Origin: Niabella ginsenosidivorans | Lineage (GTDB): Bacteria; Bacteroidota; Bacteroidia; Chitinophagales; Chitinophagaceae | Assembly (NCBI RefSeq): GCF_001654455.1 | Contig: NZ_CP015772.1 | Span: 5,518,001-5,582,000 of the forward strand | Direction: 5' to 3' | Length of the DNA stretch: 64,000 bases | Translations under genes and position numbers: made by a program | Shown here: one piece after another, positions 33,594-42,283 of the stretch | Layout of the letters: each line of letters opens with the position of its first letter | Position numbering within the stretch: position 1 is the first letter of the stretch | The notes under the pieces: model-generated | What the model saw: only the letters and a program-made list of their open reading frames with translations | Told to the model about the DNA's origin: nothing | The model's database searches: none

Positions 33594-36500
33594 TTAGATT
33601 GTTTCTGCCGTACAAAACGCATGCATCTCCTTTAAAAACGCATAAAGGGCCTGCATGGATGGAATGGGGGCTGCAACCAACAGGAATAGTTTGCCGGTTT
33701 GTTTTAACCGGGCCTTATTGGTGCCGGTTTGCACATATTGAATGATCTTTTGGAAAACCCCGGATTCAAAGTAAGGCGAGTCTGGCCGGTTGATGAAATG
33801 GCAACGCAGTGTTTCGTTTTTTAAGGTCATCTTTTCAAAGCCCAGCTCTACTGCCAGCCTGCGGCATTTGATGGTCTCAAAAAGATCGTTCACAGGAACG
33901 GGCACAGGTCCAAAACGGTCCTGCAGCTCCGTATATAGTTCGGCCAGCTCTTCCTCTGATTCGCTGTTGTCTAAACGCTGGTATAAGGAAAGGCGCTCGG
34001 TAATGCTTTCCACATAGTCATCCGGTATAAGGATCTCCAGATCGGTATCAATGGTGCAATCCGTAACAAAATCATCCTGACGACTGATTTCTTCTTTAAA
34101 CAGCTCTTTGAATTGGGTGCGTTTTAGTTCCCGTATGGCTTCATCCAGGATCTTCTGGTAGGTTTCAAAACCGATCTCGGCCATAAACCCGCTTTGTTCC
34201 CCTCCTAACAGGTTCCCTGCTCCGCGAATGTCCAGGTCCCGCATCGCAATCTGGAAGCCGCTTCCCAGCTCACTGTGCTGCTCCAGGGTTTGCAGGCGTT
34301 TTCGTGAATCGGCGGGCAGTGTGCTCATGGGAGGCGCCAGTAAATAACAAAAAGCTTTTTTATTGCTGCGGCCCACGCGCCCTCTTAGCTGGTGCAGGTC
34401 GCTGAGGCCGAAATGATGCGCATTGTTTACGATAATGGTATTCACATTCGGAATATCCACCCCGCTTTCAACAATATTGGTGCAAACCAATACATCATAG
34501 CGATGGTCAATAAAATCCAGAATCTTCTCTTCCAGCTTGGCTCCTTCCATCTGGCCGTGCGCATAGCTTACGGAAAGATCAGGGCAAAGCCCCTGTATCA
34601 TTGCGGCCATCTCGCTCAATCCCGCCACGCGGTTATGGATAAAGAATACCTGTCCGCCACGTTCTGTTTCAAAATAAATAGCATCCCGGATGGCGTCCTC
34701 ATTGTATATCAGCACTTCTGTTTGAATAGGCTGCCGGTTGGGCGGAGGCGTATTAATGATGCTCAGATCCCGGGCGCCCATTAAGGAGAACTGCAGCGTT
34801 CTTGGTATAGGCGTTGCCGTAAGCGTTAAACAATCAATGGTGCTGCGCAGCACTTTTATTTTTTCCTTATGCGCTACGCCAAACTTTTGTTCTTCATCTA
34901 TGATCAGTAATCCCAGGTCTTTAAATTTGACCTCCTTGCCCAGGAGGCCGTGCGTGCCTATCAGAATATCGATCTTTCCTTCTGCCAGTCGCTGTAAGGT
35001 TTCTTTTTTTTCTTTGGAAGATTTAAAGCGGTTCAGGTAGTCCACGGTAACCGGAAACTCTTTCAGCCGGTCGCTGAAGGTTTTAAAATGCTGGAAGGCC
35101 AGGATGGTCGTGGGCACCAGCACTGCGGCCTGTTTCCCGTCTACACAGGTTTTAAAGGCTGCACGGATGGCGATCTCCGTTTTGCCAAAGCCCACATCCC
35201 CGCAAACCAGGCGATCCATGGGCGACCCGGATTCCATGTCCTTTTTTACATCGGCCGATGCCTTGCTCTGGTCCGGCGTGTCTTCATAGATGAACGAAGC
35301 TTCCAGCTCTGTTTGCATGTAATTGTCCGGCGTATGCGCAAATCCTTTCTGGGCCTTGCGTTGCGCATATAGCTGAATAAGGTCAAAGGCAATTTCCTTA
35401 ACCCGGGTCTTTGTTTTTTCCTTTAAGCGGTTCCAGGCGTCGCTGCCTAATTTATTTACCCTGGGCACGCTTCCGTCCTTGCCCGTGTATTTGGCAATTT
35501 TATGCAGGGAATTAATGTTTACATACAGGATATCGCTGTCTTTGTAAAGGATACGTACAGCCTCCTGCGTTTTGCCGTTTATGTCCATTTTCTGCAGCCC
35601 GCTGTAAATGCCTACACCATGATCCATATGCGTAACAAAATCGCCGGGCTGCAGCTCCCGGAGGGTACGCAGCGTAATGGCCTTGTTCTTATTATAGGCC
35701 TGCTTGACTTTGTATTTATGATAGCGCTGGAATATTTCATGATCTGTATAGCAGAGGATCTTCAGATCCTGGTCCGTAAACCCCGAATGAATAGCGGCAG
35801 CCACTGGGTTAAAGACAAGATCGGCTTCCTGGTCATCAAAAATGGATTGCAGCCGCTGTAATTGCTTGGGATTTTCAGAAAAAATATATAAGGCGTACCC
35901 TGTGGTTTCATGCGCCTTCAGGTCTTTAATCAGCAGCTCAAACTGGCGGTTAAAAGCTGGCTGTTCTTTTGTATGGAATTCAAATTCCTGTGTTACAGTG
36001 CCCGGCAGGCGCTCCAGGTGCACCACCGGTCTTGATTGCAGCGCTTCTTCAAAATCCACAGCTTCAATAAAATCTTCCCGGTTTACATTTTTCTTTACCA
36101 GTTTATCGGTTTCGGGGTATTGATCCGGCTCTGTTCCGGCAAATTGTGCCTGCTGCTCCAGGAAATATGTTAAATTTTCCGCATGCTCTTTTAACCGCTC
36201 TGTGCAAAGTGCAGCATCCTGTACCCAGATAGCCGTATTTTCCGGCAGGAACTCAAATAAAGAAACATGTTCTTCTTTCACAAACTGTGTATCCACATTA
36301 GGAATAATGGATACCTGAAGCAGCTTACGCTCGCTTAATTGCGTTTCAGGGTCTATAATACGAATGGAGTCAATGTCGTTACCAAACAGCTCCACGCGAT
36401 AGGGCTTATCGTTCCCGAAGGAATAAATATCCAGGATACCGCCCCGCAACGCAAACTGTCCGGGCTCATACACAAAATCGGTGCGCTCAAAGCCGTATTT

Positions 36501-36989
36501 ATCCAGCTTTAACAGCAGTTCCTCAGTGTTCAGCTGATCTGCCGTTTTCAGATGAATGATGTTTTCAGCAAGCGCAGCGGATACGACCACTTTTTCAAAC
36601 AGCGCGTCCGCGTAGGTCACCAGCACTTTTTTATTGCCGCCACCGGCAAGTTTTGTCAGTGCTTCCGTGCGCAGCATTACGTGCGATGCGTTCAGCAACT
36701 GGTAATTCCTTGCTGTTTTAAAAGAAGAGGGGAAATAAAATATATCGAGTGCCCCGGTTATATTTTCCAGGCTGTTCTGAAAATATGCCGCGTCTTCCGG
36801 TTCGTTCAGAATAATAACGTGGTTGAGCTTTGGCGTATTGGCCATACAGGCGGCTACGATAAACTGGGAGGCGCTGCCATGTACACCGGAAAGGGCCAGA
36901 TGGCCGGGTTGAAGCAAAGAAAGTTCGTTCGCTATTTGTAAACAGCGGGGGTCTTCACTATAAAAATTCTTCAACACTTCCGTTTGCAT
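33594..36989 (-). CDS. mfd: Transcription-repair coupling factor
   Basis: SF2 translocase of about 1131 aa that removes stalled RNA polymerase at lesions and recruits UvrA. Visible modules in order are the UvrB-like N-terminal region, the CarD-type RNA-polymerase interaction domain (GDFVTHMDHGVGIYSGLQ), the RecG-like motor with Walker A GDVGFGKTEIA and DEEQKFG box, the helicase C motifs (HGQMEGAKLEE, VCTNIVESGVDIPN, QLRGRVGRSN), and the C-terminal TRCF domain. ATG at 36989 (MQTEVLKNF) is chosen over a TTG at 37007. It follows the integrase remnant by 19 bp, tail to tail. Confidence 0.97.
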   Translation of the reverse strand: MQTEVLKNFYSEDPRCLQIANELSLLQPGHLALSGVHGSASQFIVAACMANTPKLNHVIILNEPEDAAYFQNSLENITGALDIFYFPSSFKTARNYQLLNASHVMLRTEALTKLAGGGNKKVLVTYADALFEKVVVSAALAENIIHLKTADQLNTEELLLKLDKYGFERTDFVYEPGQFALRGGILDIYSFGNDKPYRVELFGNDIDSIRIIDPETQLSERKLLQVSIIPNVDTQFVKEEHVSLFEFLPENTAIWVQDAALCTERLKEHAENLTYFLEQQAQFAGTEPDQYPETDKLVKKNVNREDFIEAVDFEEALQSRPVVHLERLPGTVTQEFEFHTKEQPAFNRQFELLIKDLKAHETTGYALYIFSENPKQLQRLQSIFDDQEADLVFNPVAAAIHSGFTDQDLKILCYTDHEIFQRYHKYKVKQAYNKNKAITLRTLRELQPGDFVTHMDHGVGIYSGLQKMDINGKTQEAVRILYKDSDILYVNINSLHKIAKYTGKDGSVPRVNKLGSDAWNRLKEKTKTRVKEIAFDLIQLYAQRKAQKGFAHTPDNYMQTELEASFIYEDTPDQSKASADVKKDMESGSPMDRLVCGDVGFGKTEIAIRAAFKTCVDGKQAAVLVPTTILAFQHFKTFSDRLKEFPVTVDYLNRFKSSKEKKETLQRLAEGKIDILIGTHGLLGKEVKFKDLGLLIIDEEQKFGVAHKEKIKVLRSTIDCLTLTATPIPRTLQFSLMGARDLSIINTPPPNRQPIQTEVLIYNEDAIRDAIYFETERGGQVFFIHNRVAGLSEMAAMIQGLCPDLSVSYAHGQMEGAKLEEKILDFIDHRYDVLVCTNIVESGVDIPNVNTIIVNNAHHFGLSDLHQLRGRVGRSNKKAFCYLLAPPMSTLPADSRKRLQTLEQHSELGSGFQIAMRDLDIRGAGNLLGGEQSGFMAEIGFETYQKILDEAIRELKRTQFKELFKEEISRQDDFVTDCTIDTDLEILIPDDYVESITERLSLYQRLDNSESEEELAELYTELQDRFGPVPVPVNDLFETIKCRRLAVELGFEKMTLKNETLRCHFINRPDSPYFESGVFQKIIQYVQTGTNKARLKQTGKLFLLVAAPIPSMQALYAFLKEMHAFCTAETI

Positions 36990-37145
36990 CGGGGCGCAAA
37001 GATACAACGAGTTTTAGAAAATGCAAGAGCTCCTGCTGTATGAAAACCGGTAACGATGCAATGGCATCAATGATCAGCAGACGGATTATTAAAAAATATT
37101 GATCCCGGTGATTGCATACCCACCTGATAAATTGTTTATCTTACA

Positions 37146-38498
37146 ATGCATTATATGCAGGCTTCTTCTCCGTTTATTATTGTACTGGCCCTTTCGGCGG
37201 GCACAGGCCTTATTGTTCTTTTGAGCGCGCGGTACAAAATGCACCCGTTCTTTTCCCTGCTTACAGCCTGCTTTGTTACGGGCTGGCTGGGCGGCCTGGA
37301 GCCGGAGGCCCTGCTTACTGTTATGAAAGAGGGCTTTGGAAAAATAATGAGCTCCCTGGGCTTTATTATTGCCGTGGGCACTGCATTGGGAATGGTATTG
37401 CAGGTGAACGGCGCTACAACAGCAATGGCTAATGCCATTATCAGGCGTGTGGGCAACAAGCGGTCCATTCTTGCTATGAGCCTTACGGGCTTTATTGTTG
37501 GGCTTCCCATTTTCTGCGATTCAGGGTATGTGGTGTTAAACGGCCTGAACCAGTCTATGACCCGCAAAACCGGTATGGGGGTTGCTGCTATGAGCACAGC
37601 AATGGCTACCGGCTTGTATGTGGTACATTGTTTTATTCCGCCTCATCCCGGCATTACCGCTGCTGTGGGCACTTTAAATGCCAGCTTTGGAAAGATAATT
37701 GTTTACGGGTTCCTGGTGGCGGTCCCTGTTATGCTGACCGGTTATTACTGGGCGGTGCGGGCGGGTAAAAAGATTCCCCAGACTGATACAGCAGCGGATA
37801 CTGTTATGGAACAGGCAACCGGTAATAAGCCGCTGCCCCGGGCATTGCCTGCATTTATTCCGGTAATAGTGCCTGTTTTACTGATTGCGCTGAGGGCCCT
37901 TGCCGCCGGTTTTTCTTTTTGGGGAAACGAGATCATTGAGCAGCTCTTAGTCATTGGCGATCCGGCTGTTGCCCTGGTAATCGGGCTCATACTGGCCCTG
38001 TGCATTTCCCCGAAGTGGAAGCCGGGCGAACTGGGAAAACTTATCCACCACGGGTTGGAGAAGGCAGGGGGTATACTGGTAATTATTGGTGCAGGCGGGG
38101 CTTTTGGAATGGTCATTAATGCATTGAAGATACAGGACTACCTGGCAAAAACAGAAGGGCTGCATGCTTTGGGCCTGTTCTTTCCCTTTTTGGTGGCAGT
38201 GATCTTAAAAACGGCGCAGGGCTCTTCCACTGTAGCTGTTCTTACTGCAGCCTCCATCGTGCTGCCTTTTTTGCCCGGGCTGCACCTGGATGGTGAAAAC
38301 GGGCGGGTTATTGCGGTGTTGGCCATGGGCGCGGGATCTATGGCTGTATCTCATGTAAATGATGCCTATTTTTGGGTGATCACCAATTTCTCCGGACAGG
38401 AGTTGAAACAGGTGTTAAGAGTGTATAGCATGGCTACGGTCTTTATGGCCGTTGTGGGCATCCTTTCCGTATATCTTTTGTCATTAATGATCTTGTAA
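37146..38498 (+). CDS. GntP-family gluconate/organic-acid permease
   Basis: Inner-membrane symporter of 450 aa with about 12 hydrophobic segments and GntP-type features: MSSLGFIIAVGTALGMVLQ in the N-terminal half, the GLPIFCDSGYVVL motif, HCFIPPHPGITAAV, and the C-terminal KTAQGSSTVAVLTAASIV and GSMAVSHVNDAYFWVIT. Family members bring in gluconate, glycerate or related sugar acids with protons. The stop is directly followed by the ATG of glycerate kinase (TAAATG), so glycerate or a precursor acid is the likely substrate. A second ATG at 37155 is equally possible. Confidence 0.92.
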   Translation: MHYMQASSPFIIVLALSAGTGLIVLLSARYKMHPFFSLLTACFVTGWLGGLEPEALLTVMKEGFGKIMSSLGFIIAVGTALGMVLQVNGATTAMANAIIRRVGNKRSILAMSLTGFIVGLPIFCDSGYVVLNGLNQSMTRKTGMGVAAMSTAMATGLYVVHCFIPPHPGITAAVGTLNASFGKIIVYGFLVAVPVMLTGYYWAVRAGKKIPQTDTAADTVMEQATGNKPLPRALPAFIPVIVPVLLIALRALAAGFSFWGNEIIEQLLVIGDPAVALVIGLILALCISPKWKPGELGKLIHHGLEKAGGILVIIGAGGAFGMVINALKIQDYLAKTEGLHALGLFFPFLVAVILKTAQGSSTVAVLTAASIVLPFLPGLHLDGENGRVIAVLAMGAGSMAVSHVNDAYFWVITNFSGQELKQVLRVYSMATVFMAVVGILSVYLLSLMIL

Positions 38499-39647
38499 AT
38501 GAAGCTTGTAATAGCCCCCAACGCTTTTAAGAACAGCCTGCCTGCCACAGCGGCAGTTGAAGCCCTGAAAGAAGGCTTGCTGCAGAGTGGTCTTAAAGGT
38601 GAACTGGTTTGCTGCCCCGTGGGAGATGGTGGCGATGGTACGGGAGAACTGTTGCGGCAATTTTTTAAGGCCGAGGTTTTATTGCATAAAGTAAAAGACC
38701 CGTTGGGCAGGATGATAGAAGCGCCCCTCGGATGGATTCCGGAAACAGGAACCGCTATTATTGAAATGGCGGATGCTGCCGGGTTGCGCCTGTTGCAGCC
38801 GGAGGAATATGCTCCGCTATACGCTACTACAGCGGGTTGCGGGCAACTGATAAAAAAGGCGCTTGATAAAGGCGCTGCCGAAATCTTGCTTTGTATTGGC
38901 GGAAGCGCCACGGTAGACGGAGGCACAGGCATTTTAAGTGAACTGGGGATTGTTTTTAAAGACAAGGCCGGCCGGCGTTTGCAACGGTTGCCGGCTGATC
39001 TGCCGCAGCTTTATGGAATAGAGCAGCAGGAGCTGGATCTGCGGGTACTTCAAACCAATATCGTTATACTTTGTGATGTCCAAAACAGGTTGCTGGGCAC
39101 AGATGGCGCGGCGGCTGTTTTTGGACCGCAAAAAGGGGCCACCACCGGGGATGTACTGTTACTGGAAAAAGCGCTTCAGCGGTTCAATAGGGTCACAGAG
39201 CAAACCACTGGTGTTACTATGAATGACCTGGACCACAGCGGTGCTGCGGGTGGTGTGGCCGCAGCGCTCTGTGCTTTTTGCAGGGCAAAGCCTGTGGAGG
39301 GAATCGCTTATTTTTTGGAGAAAATAAATTTTAAGCAGCAGTTAGTGCGGGCGGATTGGGTCGTTACCGGTGAAGGCATTATTGACGGGCAAACGCTGAA
39401 AGGTAAAGCTCCCTTTGGTGTGGCAAAGATGGCAAAGGAGCAGGGCTGTAAGGTGATCGGCGTTGCCGGCAGGGTTCCTGCATCATCTGATAATGTGCTG
39501 GGCAATTATTTTGACCGGCTTCTTTCCATTAATGAAATAGCGGTTCCGCTGGAAGTGGCTATCCGCAACACCAGGATCAATCTGATAAGGGCAGGCATAA
39601 AAATAGGAAAATGGCTCAGGGCGGAAGCCGGTGACAGAAAGGAATGA
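38499..39647 (+). CDS. Glycerate kinase
   Basis: Kinase of 382 aa of the GarK/GlxK family (Pfam Gly_kinase), which phosphorylates D-glycerate, usually at position 2. It starts with KLVIAPNAFKNSLPATAAVEAL and has CPVGDGGDGTGELL, the GGSATVDGGTGILSELG loop and the ending DWVVTGEGIIDGQTLKGKAPFGVAKMA, all typical. The start codon follows the permease stop without a gap, so import and phosphorylation are coupled. The product enters glycolysis as 2-phosphoglycerate. Confidence 0.93.
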   Translation: MKLVIAPNAFKNSLPATAAVEALKEGLLQSGLKGELVCCPVGDGGDGTGELLRQFFKAEVLLHKVKDPLGRMIEAPLGWIPETGTAIIEMADAAGLRLLQPEEYAPLYATTAGCGQLIKKALDKGAAEILLCIGGSATVDGGTGILSELGIVFKDKAGRRLQRLPADLPQLYGIEQQELDLRVLQTNIVILCDVQNRLLGTDGAAAVFGPQKGATTGDVLLLEKALQRFNRVTEQTTGVTMNDLDHSGAAGGVAAALCAFCRAKPVEGIAYFLEKINFKQQLVRADWVVTGEGIIDGQTLKGKAPFGVAKMAKEQGCKVIGVAGRVPASSDNVLGNYFDRLLSINEIAVPLEVAIRNTRINLIRAGIKIGKWLRAEAGDRKE

Positions 39648-39686
39648 CCTGTTTTAGTAAAAAAAGGTATCTTACAAAGAAAAAAG

Positions 39687-40400
39687 ATGCCCCTTACCTG
39701 GCTTAAAGGAACGATTGTAAAAATTATTGAAGAAACGTACAATACCCGCCGGTATTTTATTGAGGTGCCGGAACTGGAGTCTTTTGATTTTGTTGCAGGC
39801 CAGTTTGTTACTATCGATTGCCCGATTCATGAAAAGCCGAATAAGCGCTGGCGCAGCTATTCCATTGCCAGCGCGCCCGATGGTACTAATGTATATGAAC
39901 TGGTGATTGTGCTGGTAGAAGATGGTCTGGCCACACCCTGGATGTTCAGTACCTGGAAGGTGGGGACGGAAATCCTGTTCCGGGGGCCACAGGGAGTATT
40001 TACATTAAAAGAAACGCATTTGCAGAATGATCTGTTTCTGGTTTGTACCGGAACGGGCATTGCTCCGTTCCGGAGCATGCTGCACTGGCTGTTGCGTGAA
40101 AATGTACCTCATAAAACTATTTACCTGATCTATGGATGTCGTTCCCAAAGAGACCTGCTGTATTATGAGGAAATGAAAACGCTGCAACTGGAGTATTTTC
40201 ATTATATCCCCACCCTGTCCAGGGAAGAATGGGAGGGGCGAACGGGCTATGTACATGCTATTTATGAAGAGCACTCGGGCGGGAGGCCCGGCAGCAACTT
40301 TTTTTTATGTGGCTGGAAGAATATGATTGAGGAAGCCCGCCAGCGCATTGTACAGCTGGGTTTTAATAAAAGCGCCATCCATTTTGAGCTGTACGGATAA
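39687..40400 (+). CDS. Ferredoxin/flavodoxin-NADP reductase-type flavoprotein
   Basis: FAD-dependent oxidoreductase of 237 aa with no extra ferredoxin domain. FAD-binding barrel (about 5-100) with RWRSYSIASAP, and a NAD(P)-binding domain with CTGTGIAPFRSML and IYGCRSQRDLLYYEE. It ends with FLCGWKNMIEEARQRIVQLG. This is the single-chain FNR type that passes electrons between NAD(P)H and ferredoxin or a partner oxygenase. It follows glycerate kinase after 39 bp and precedes tRNA-Arg, and shows no functional link to either. Confidence 0.88.
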   Translation: MPLTWLKGTIVKIIEETYNTRRYFIEVPELESFDFVAGQFVTIDCPIHEKPNKRWRSYSIASAPDGTNVYELVIVLVEDGLATPWMFSTWKVGTEILFRGPQGVFTLKETHLQNDLFLVCTGTGIAPFRSMLHWLLRENVPHKTIYLIYGCRSQRDLLYYEEMKTLQLEYFHYIPTLSREEWEGRTGYVHAIYEEHSGGRPGSNFFLCGWKNMIEEARQRIVQLGFNKSAIHFELYG

Positions 40401-40454
40401 GTTATTTTGTTTTAGCCGGTAAAGAGATTCTTTATTATATTTGCCACCCATTTT

Positions 40455-40526
40455 GGCCCGGTAGTTCAATGGATAGAATAGGAGTTTCCTAAACTCTAGA
40501 TACAAGTTCGATTCTTGTCCGGGCTA
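40455..40526 (+). tRNA. tRNA-Arg (anticodon CCU)
   Basis: Complete cloverleaf of 72 nt: acceptor GGCCCGG/CCGGGCT, D stem GTTC/GAAT, anticodon stem GGAGT/ACTCT with loop TTCCTAA (anticodon CCT, codon AGG), T arm ACAAG-TTCGATT-CTTGT, discriminator A, no encoded CCA. Its 3' end doubles as the left attachment site of the integrative element that follows. The tRNA stays intact after integration. Confidence 0.95.
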
Positions 40527-40527
40527 C
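40515..40527 (+). repeat. attL core of the tRNA-Arg element
   Basis: TTGTCCGGGCTAC, the last part of the T stem and the acceptor strand of tRNA-Arg(CCU) plus one base. It recurs exactly at 49870-49882 in the same orientation. Confidence 0.85.
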
Positions 40528-40618
40528 AGTAGATAATTGATAATGAATTAGTTATATAAATTTGTTGTCATTTTTGTTGTTTTTTTTAGTTGGCCTGACC
40601 CTATCAAGAACTCTTAGT

Positions 40619-40840
40619 TTAAAAATCAAACAGTGTTTTGATCTTTACCTCTAACGCCTGACTAAGTGCTACTGCTGTTTTCAAAGTGGGATTTGTGCGG
40701 CCCCTTTCGATTCTGGAGATTGCAGTTTTTTCTACGTTGCATGCCACCGCCAAATCCAGTTGGGACATTTTTCTCCTTTCGCGGAGTTTTTTCACCTTCT
40801 GTCCAAATAATTTTTGATATTCGGTAATGGGCGTTGACAT
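40619..40840 (-). CDS. XRE-family helix-turn-helix regulator
   Basis: Single-domain DNA-binding protein of 73 aa: helix-turn-helix with KVKKLRERRKMSQLDLAVAC and VEKTAISRIERGRTNPTLK. Such small proteins act as repressors of integrative elements. Its start codon is inside a perfect inverted repeat, TTGACAT-TT-ATGTCAA, with a second half-site 37 bp further upstream, so autoregulation is likely. It is the gene nearest attL and reads toward the tRNA. Confidence 0.9.
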   Translation of the reverse strand: MSTPITEYQKLFGQKVKKLRERRKMSQLDLAVACNVEKTAISRIERGRTNPTLKTAVALSQALEVKIKTLFDF

Positions 40841-40849
40841 TTATGTCAA
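40834..40849. promoter_or_regulatory. Candidate operator of the XRE regulator
   Basis: A perfect inverted repeat TTGACAT/ATGTCAA with a 2-bp spacer overlaps the xre start codon. A degenerate copy with an intact ATGTCAA half lies at 40879-40892. The pair sits between xre and the divergent SHOCT-protein gene and could control both. Confidence 0.5.
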
Positions 40850-40999
40850 TGTTATTCATTAAGTTTGCGCATGTGGTAAACATATATGTCAATACCTGAA
40901 TTAATTGCTGCTTGGATGGCCTGTACGATTTACGGATAACCGTAAAATAACCTTAAAACTATCCTTTAAAATTGTCAATCGAAATAAACATATAAGAAA

Positions 41000-41599
41000 A
41001 TGAAACACTTATTCGCAACACTGCCGCTTTTTCTATTTGCTATCTTAGCCCAAAGCCAGGTAACTAATGAATCCTTACAGGGCCTGAAACTAAACGATGC
41101 CAACCGGGCTATAATAAAGGATGGATATACTTTATCCAATGGATGGCACATCCAGCCGGGCGATACCCTGTACTTAGGCAAAGGCACACTCTCTAACAAA
41201 GCTTTTGCGTCTATCTATCAATCTAAGACCAGCTTTGCTGCAATGGGCGGCACTCTTAATGACAAAATGAATGGGCAGAATAGCTTAAAGCCAGGTCAGG
41301 CGACCAGAGTAATTGTAAAACGATTGCAGGTGATAGGTTCCAAAAGAGGTGGATATACGGCAATAGCTGTTGTTGGTGCTGGTATGATCGGGTACAATTA
41401 CTGGGTTGAGTTGGATAATGCGGTGGAATCTGGCGAAGTTAAAACACCTGCTCAATACGCATCATCGAAGCAGACTGAAACGGATAAACCAATCACCAGT
41501 GCTGCTGACGAACTTAAAAAGTATAAAGAATTGTTGGATTCTGGCGCCATCTCAAAAGAGGAGTATGAGGCTGCTAAGAAGAAACTATTAGGTAATTAA
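41000..41599 (+). CDS. Exported protein with C-terminal SHOCT motif
   Basis: Protein of 199 aa. The N-terminus HLFATLPLFLFAILAQSQ is a signal peptide, and a central hydrophobic stretch (GGYTAIAVVGAGMIGYNYW) may be a TM segment or buried strand. The last ~30 residues (YKELLDSGAISKEEYEAAKKKLLGN) are a SHOCT short oligomerisation motif. The middle (LKLNDANRAIIKDGYTLSNG, QPGDTLYLGKGTLSNKAF) is not recognised. It is probably co-transcribed with the next small gene, 20 bp downstream. It is cargo of the element with no obvious role in transfer. Confidence 0.8.
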   Translation: MKHLFATLPLFLFAILAQSQVTNESLQGLKLNDANRAIIKDGYTLSNGWHIQPGDTLYLGKGTLSNKAFASIYQSKTSFAAMGGTLNDKMNGQNSLKPGQATRVIVKRLQVIGSKRGGYTAIAVVGAGMIGYNYWVELDNAVESGEVKTPAQYASSKQTETDKPITSAADELKKYKELLDSGAISKEEYEAAKKKLLGN

Positions 41600-41619
41600 A
41601 ATCTTTTAATACATTTAAT

Positions 41620-41868
41620 ATGGGTCAATATACAGCTCTAACTGTGTTTATAGTCATTATAGGTGGGGTCATTTATTTTTGTTATTCCCGGTATCAAAAT
41701 TTCGCCCGGATACATAAATCTTACTATGCCGCTTTGGAATCAAAAAATAAGGCAGAAGCAATTCGTTATGGACGCAAGTATTATAGCATGACACTAAGAG
41801 GTCGGGATAAATTAACGGCAATAGAAATGAAGATAGCTAATGATCTGAAAATATATGATATAGAATAG
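41620..41868 (+). CDS. Small single-TM protein
   Basis: Hypothetical protein of 82 aa with an N-terminal TM helix (ALTVFIVIIGGVIYFCYSRY) and a basic cytoplasmic tail with helical repeats (YYAALESKNKAEAIRYGRKY). It directly follows the SHOCT gene. Function unknown; a membrane partner of the SHOCT protein is conceivable. Confidence 0.65.
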   Translation: MGQYTALTVFIVIIGGVIYFCYSRYQNFARIHKSYYAALESKNKAEAIRYGRKYYSMTLRGRDKLTAIEMKIANDLKIYDIE

Positions 41869-41885
41869 GAGGTGCATTTAGGAAG

Positions 41886-42095
41886 TCATATTTGTCCCAA
41901 TCGTCTGATAGCATTTTGGATTTGTCTTTCTGAAAAACGTACACCGCTTTGCGCTGCAACTGCTCTTATGGTACGTTCCCAATATGCAGGATTACATTGT
42001 TTTGAATTCCCTACGTATTTATTAGGCAAGCCAAGTGCAACCTTGGCCTTGGAGACAATACAGGGAGACAGTTGTTTATTATTATCGTACCGCAT
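41886..42095 (-). CDS. Very small basic protein downstream of mrr
   Basis: Open frame of 69 aa from the ATG at 42095 (MRYDNNKQLSPCIVSKAKVA). The C-terminal half (NPAYWERTIRAVAAQSG, RFSERQIQNAIRRLGQI) is basic and helix-forming. Its ATG lies one base after the stop of the preceding 55-aa gene, so the two look translationally coupled. Not recognised. The open frame extends upstream through the 55-aa gene in another frame, but that part looks like a shadow. Confidence 0.5.
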   Translation of the reverse strand: MRYDNNKQLSPCIVSKAKVALGLPNKYVGNSKQCNPAYWERTIRAVAAQSGVRFSERQIQNAIRRLGQI

Positions 42096-42096
42096 A

Positions 42097-42264
42097 TTAT
42101 TTGCCGTGTTTACTATTAAAAAATTCTCCCCCATTTTTATCTTCAACATACACTTCACCCTTATCATCAAGACAAACTACAATAGAAATATCCTTATTAG
42201 CCCCAACGAGAACAGTAGTTGAATCAGATACGTTTATCCATCCGTTCTTGGCCTTTTTTTGCAT
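42097..42264 (-). CDS. Very small acidic protein between mrr and a basic mini-protein
   Basis: Open frame of 55 aa from the ATG at 42264 (MQKKAKNGWINVSDSTTVLV) ending DKNGGEFFNSKHGK at 42097. The middle (ISIVVCLDDKGEVYVEDKNG) alternates like a small beta sheet. It starts 20 bp after the Mrr-type nuclease gene on the same strand and ends 1 bp before the next mini-gene. The tight packing and protein-like composition support a real gene. Not recognised; an immunity or regulatory role for the nuclease is possible but is speculation. Confidence 0.5.
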   Translation of the reverse strand: MQKKAKNGWINVSDSTTVLVGANKDISIVVCLDDKGEVYVEDKNGGEFFNSKHGK

Positions 42265-42283
42265 GGTAATATCTTTCTTGAAA

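Noticed and set aside
41872-42222. 116-codon plus-strand frame opposite the two mini-genes
   Set aside because: The minus strand here shows two tightly spaced, protein-like frames in line with mrr, while the plus frame is rich in Cys and hydrophobics without a signal or domain.
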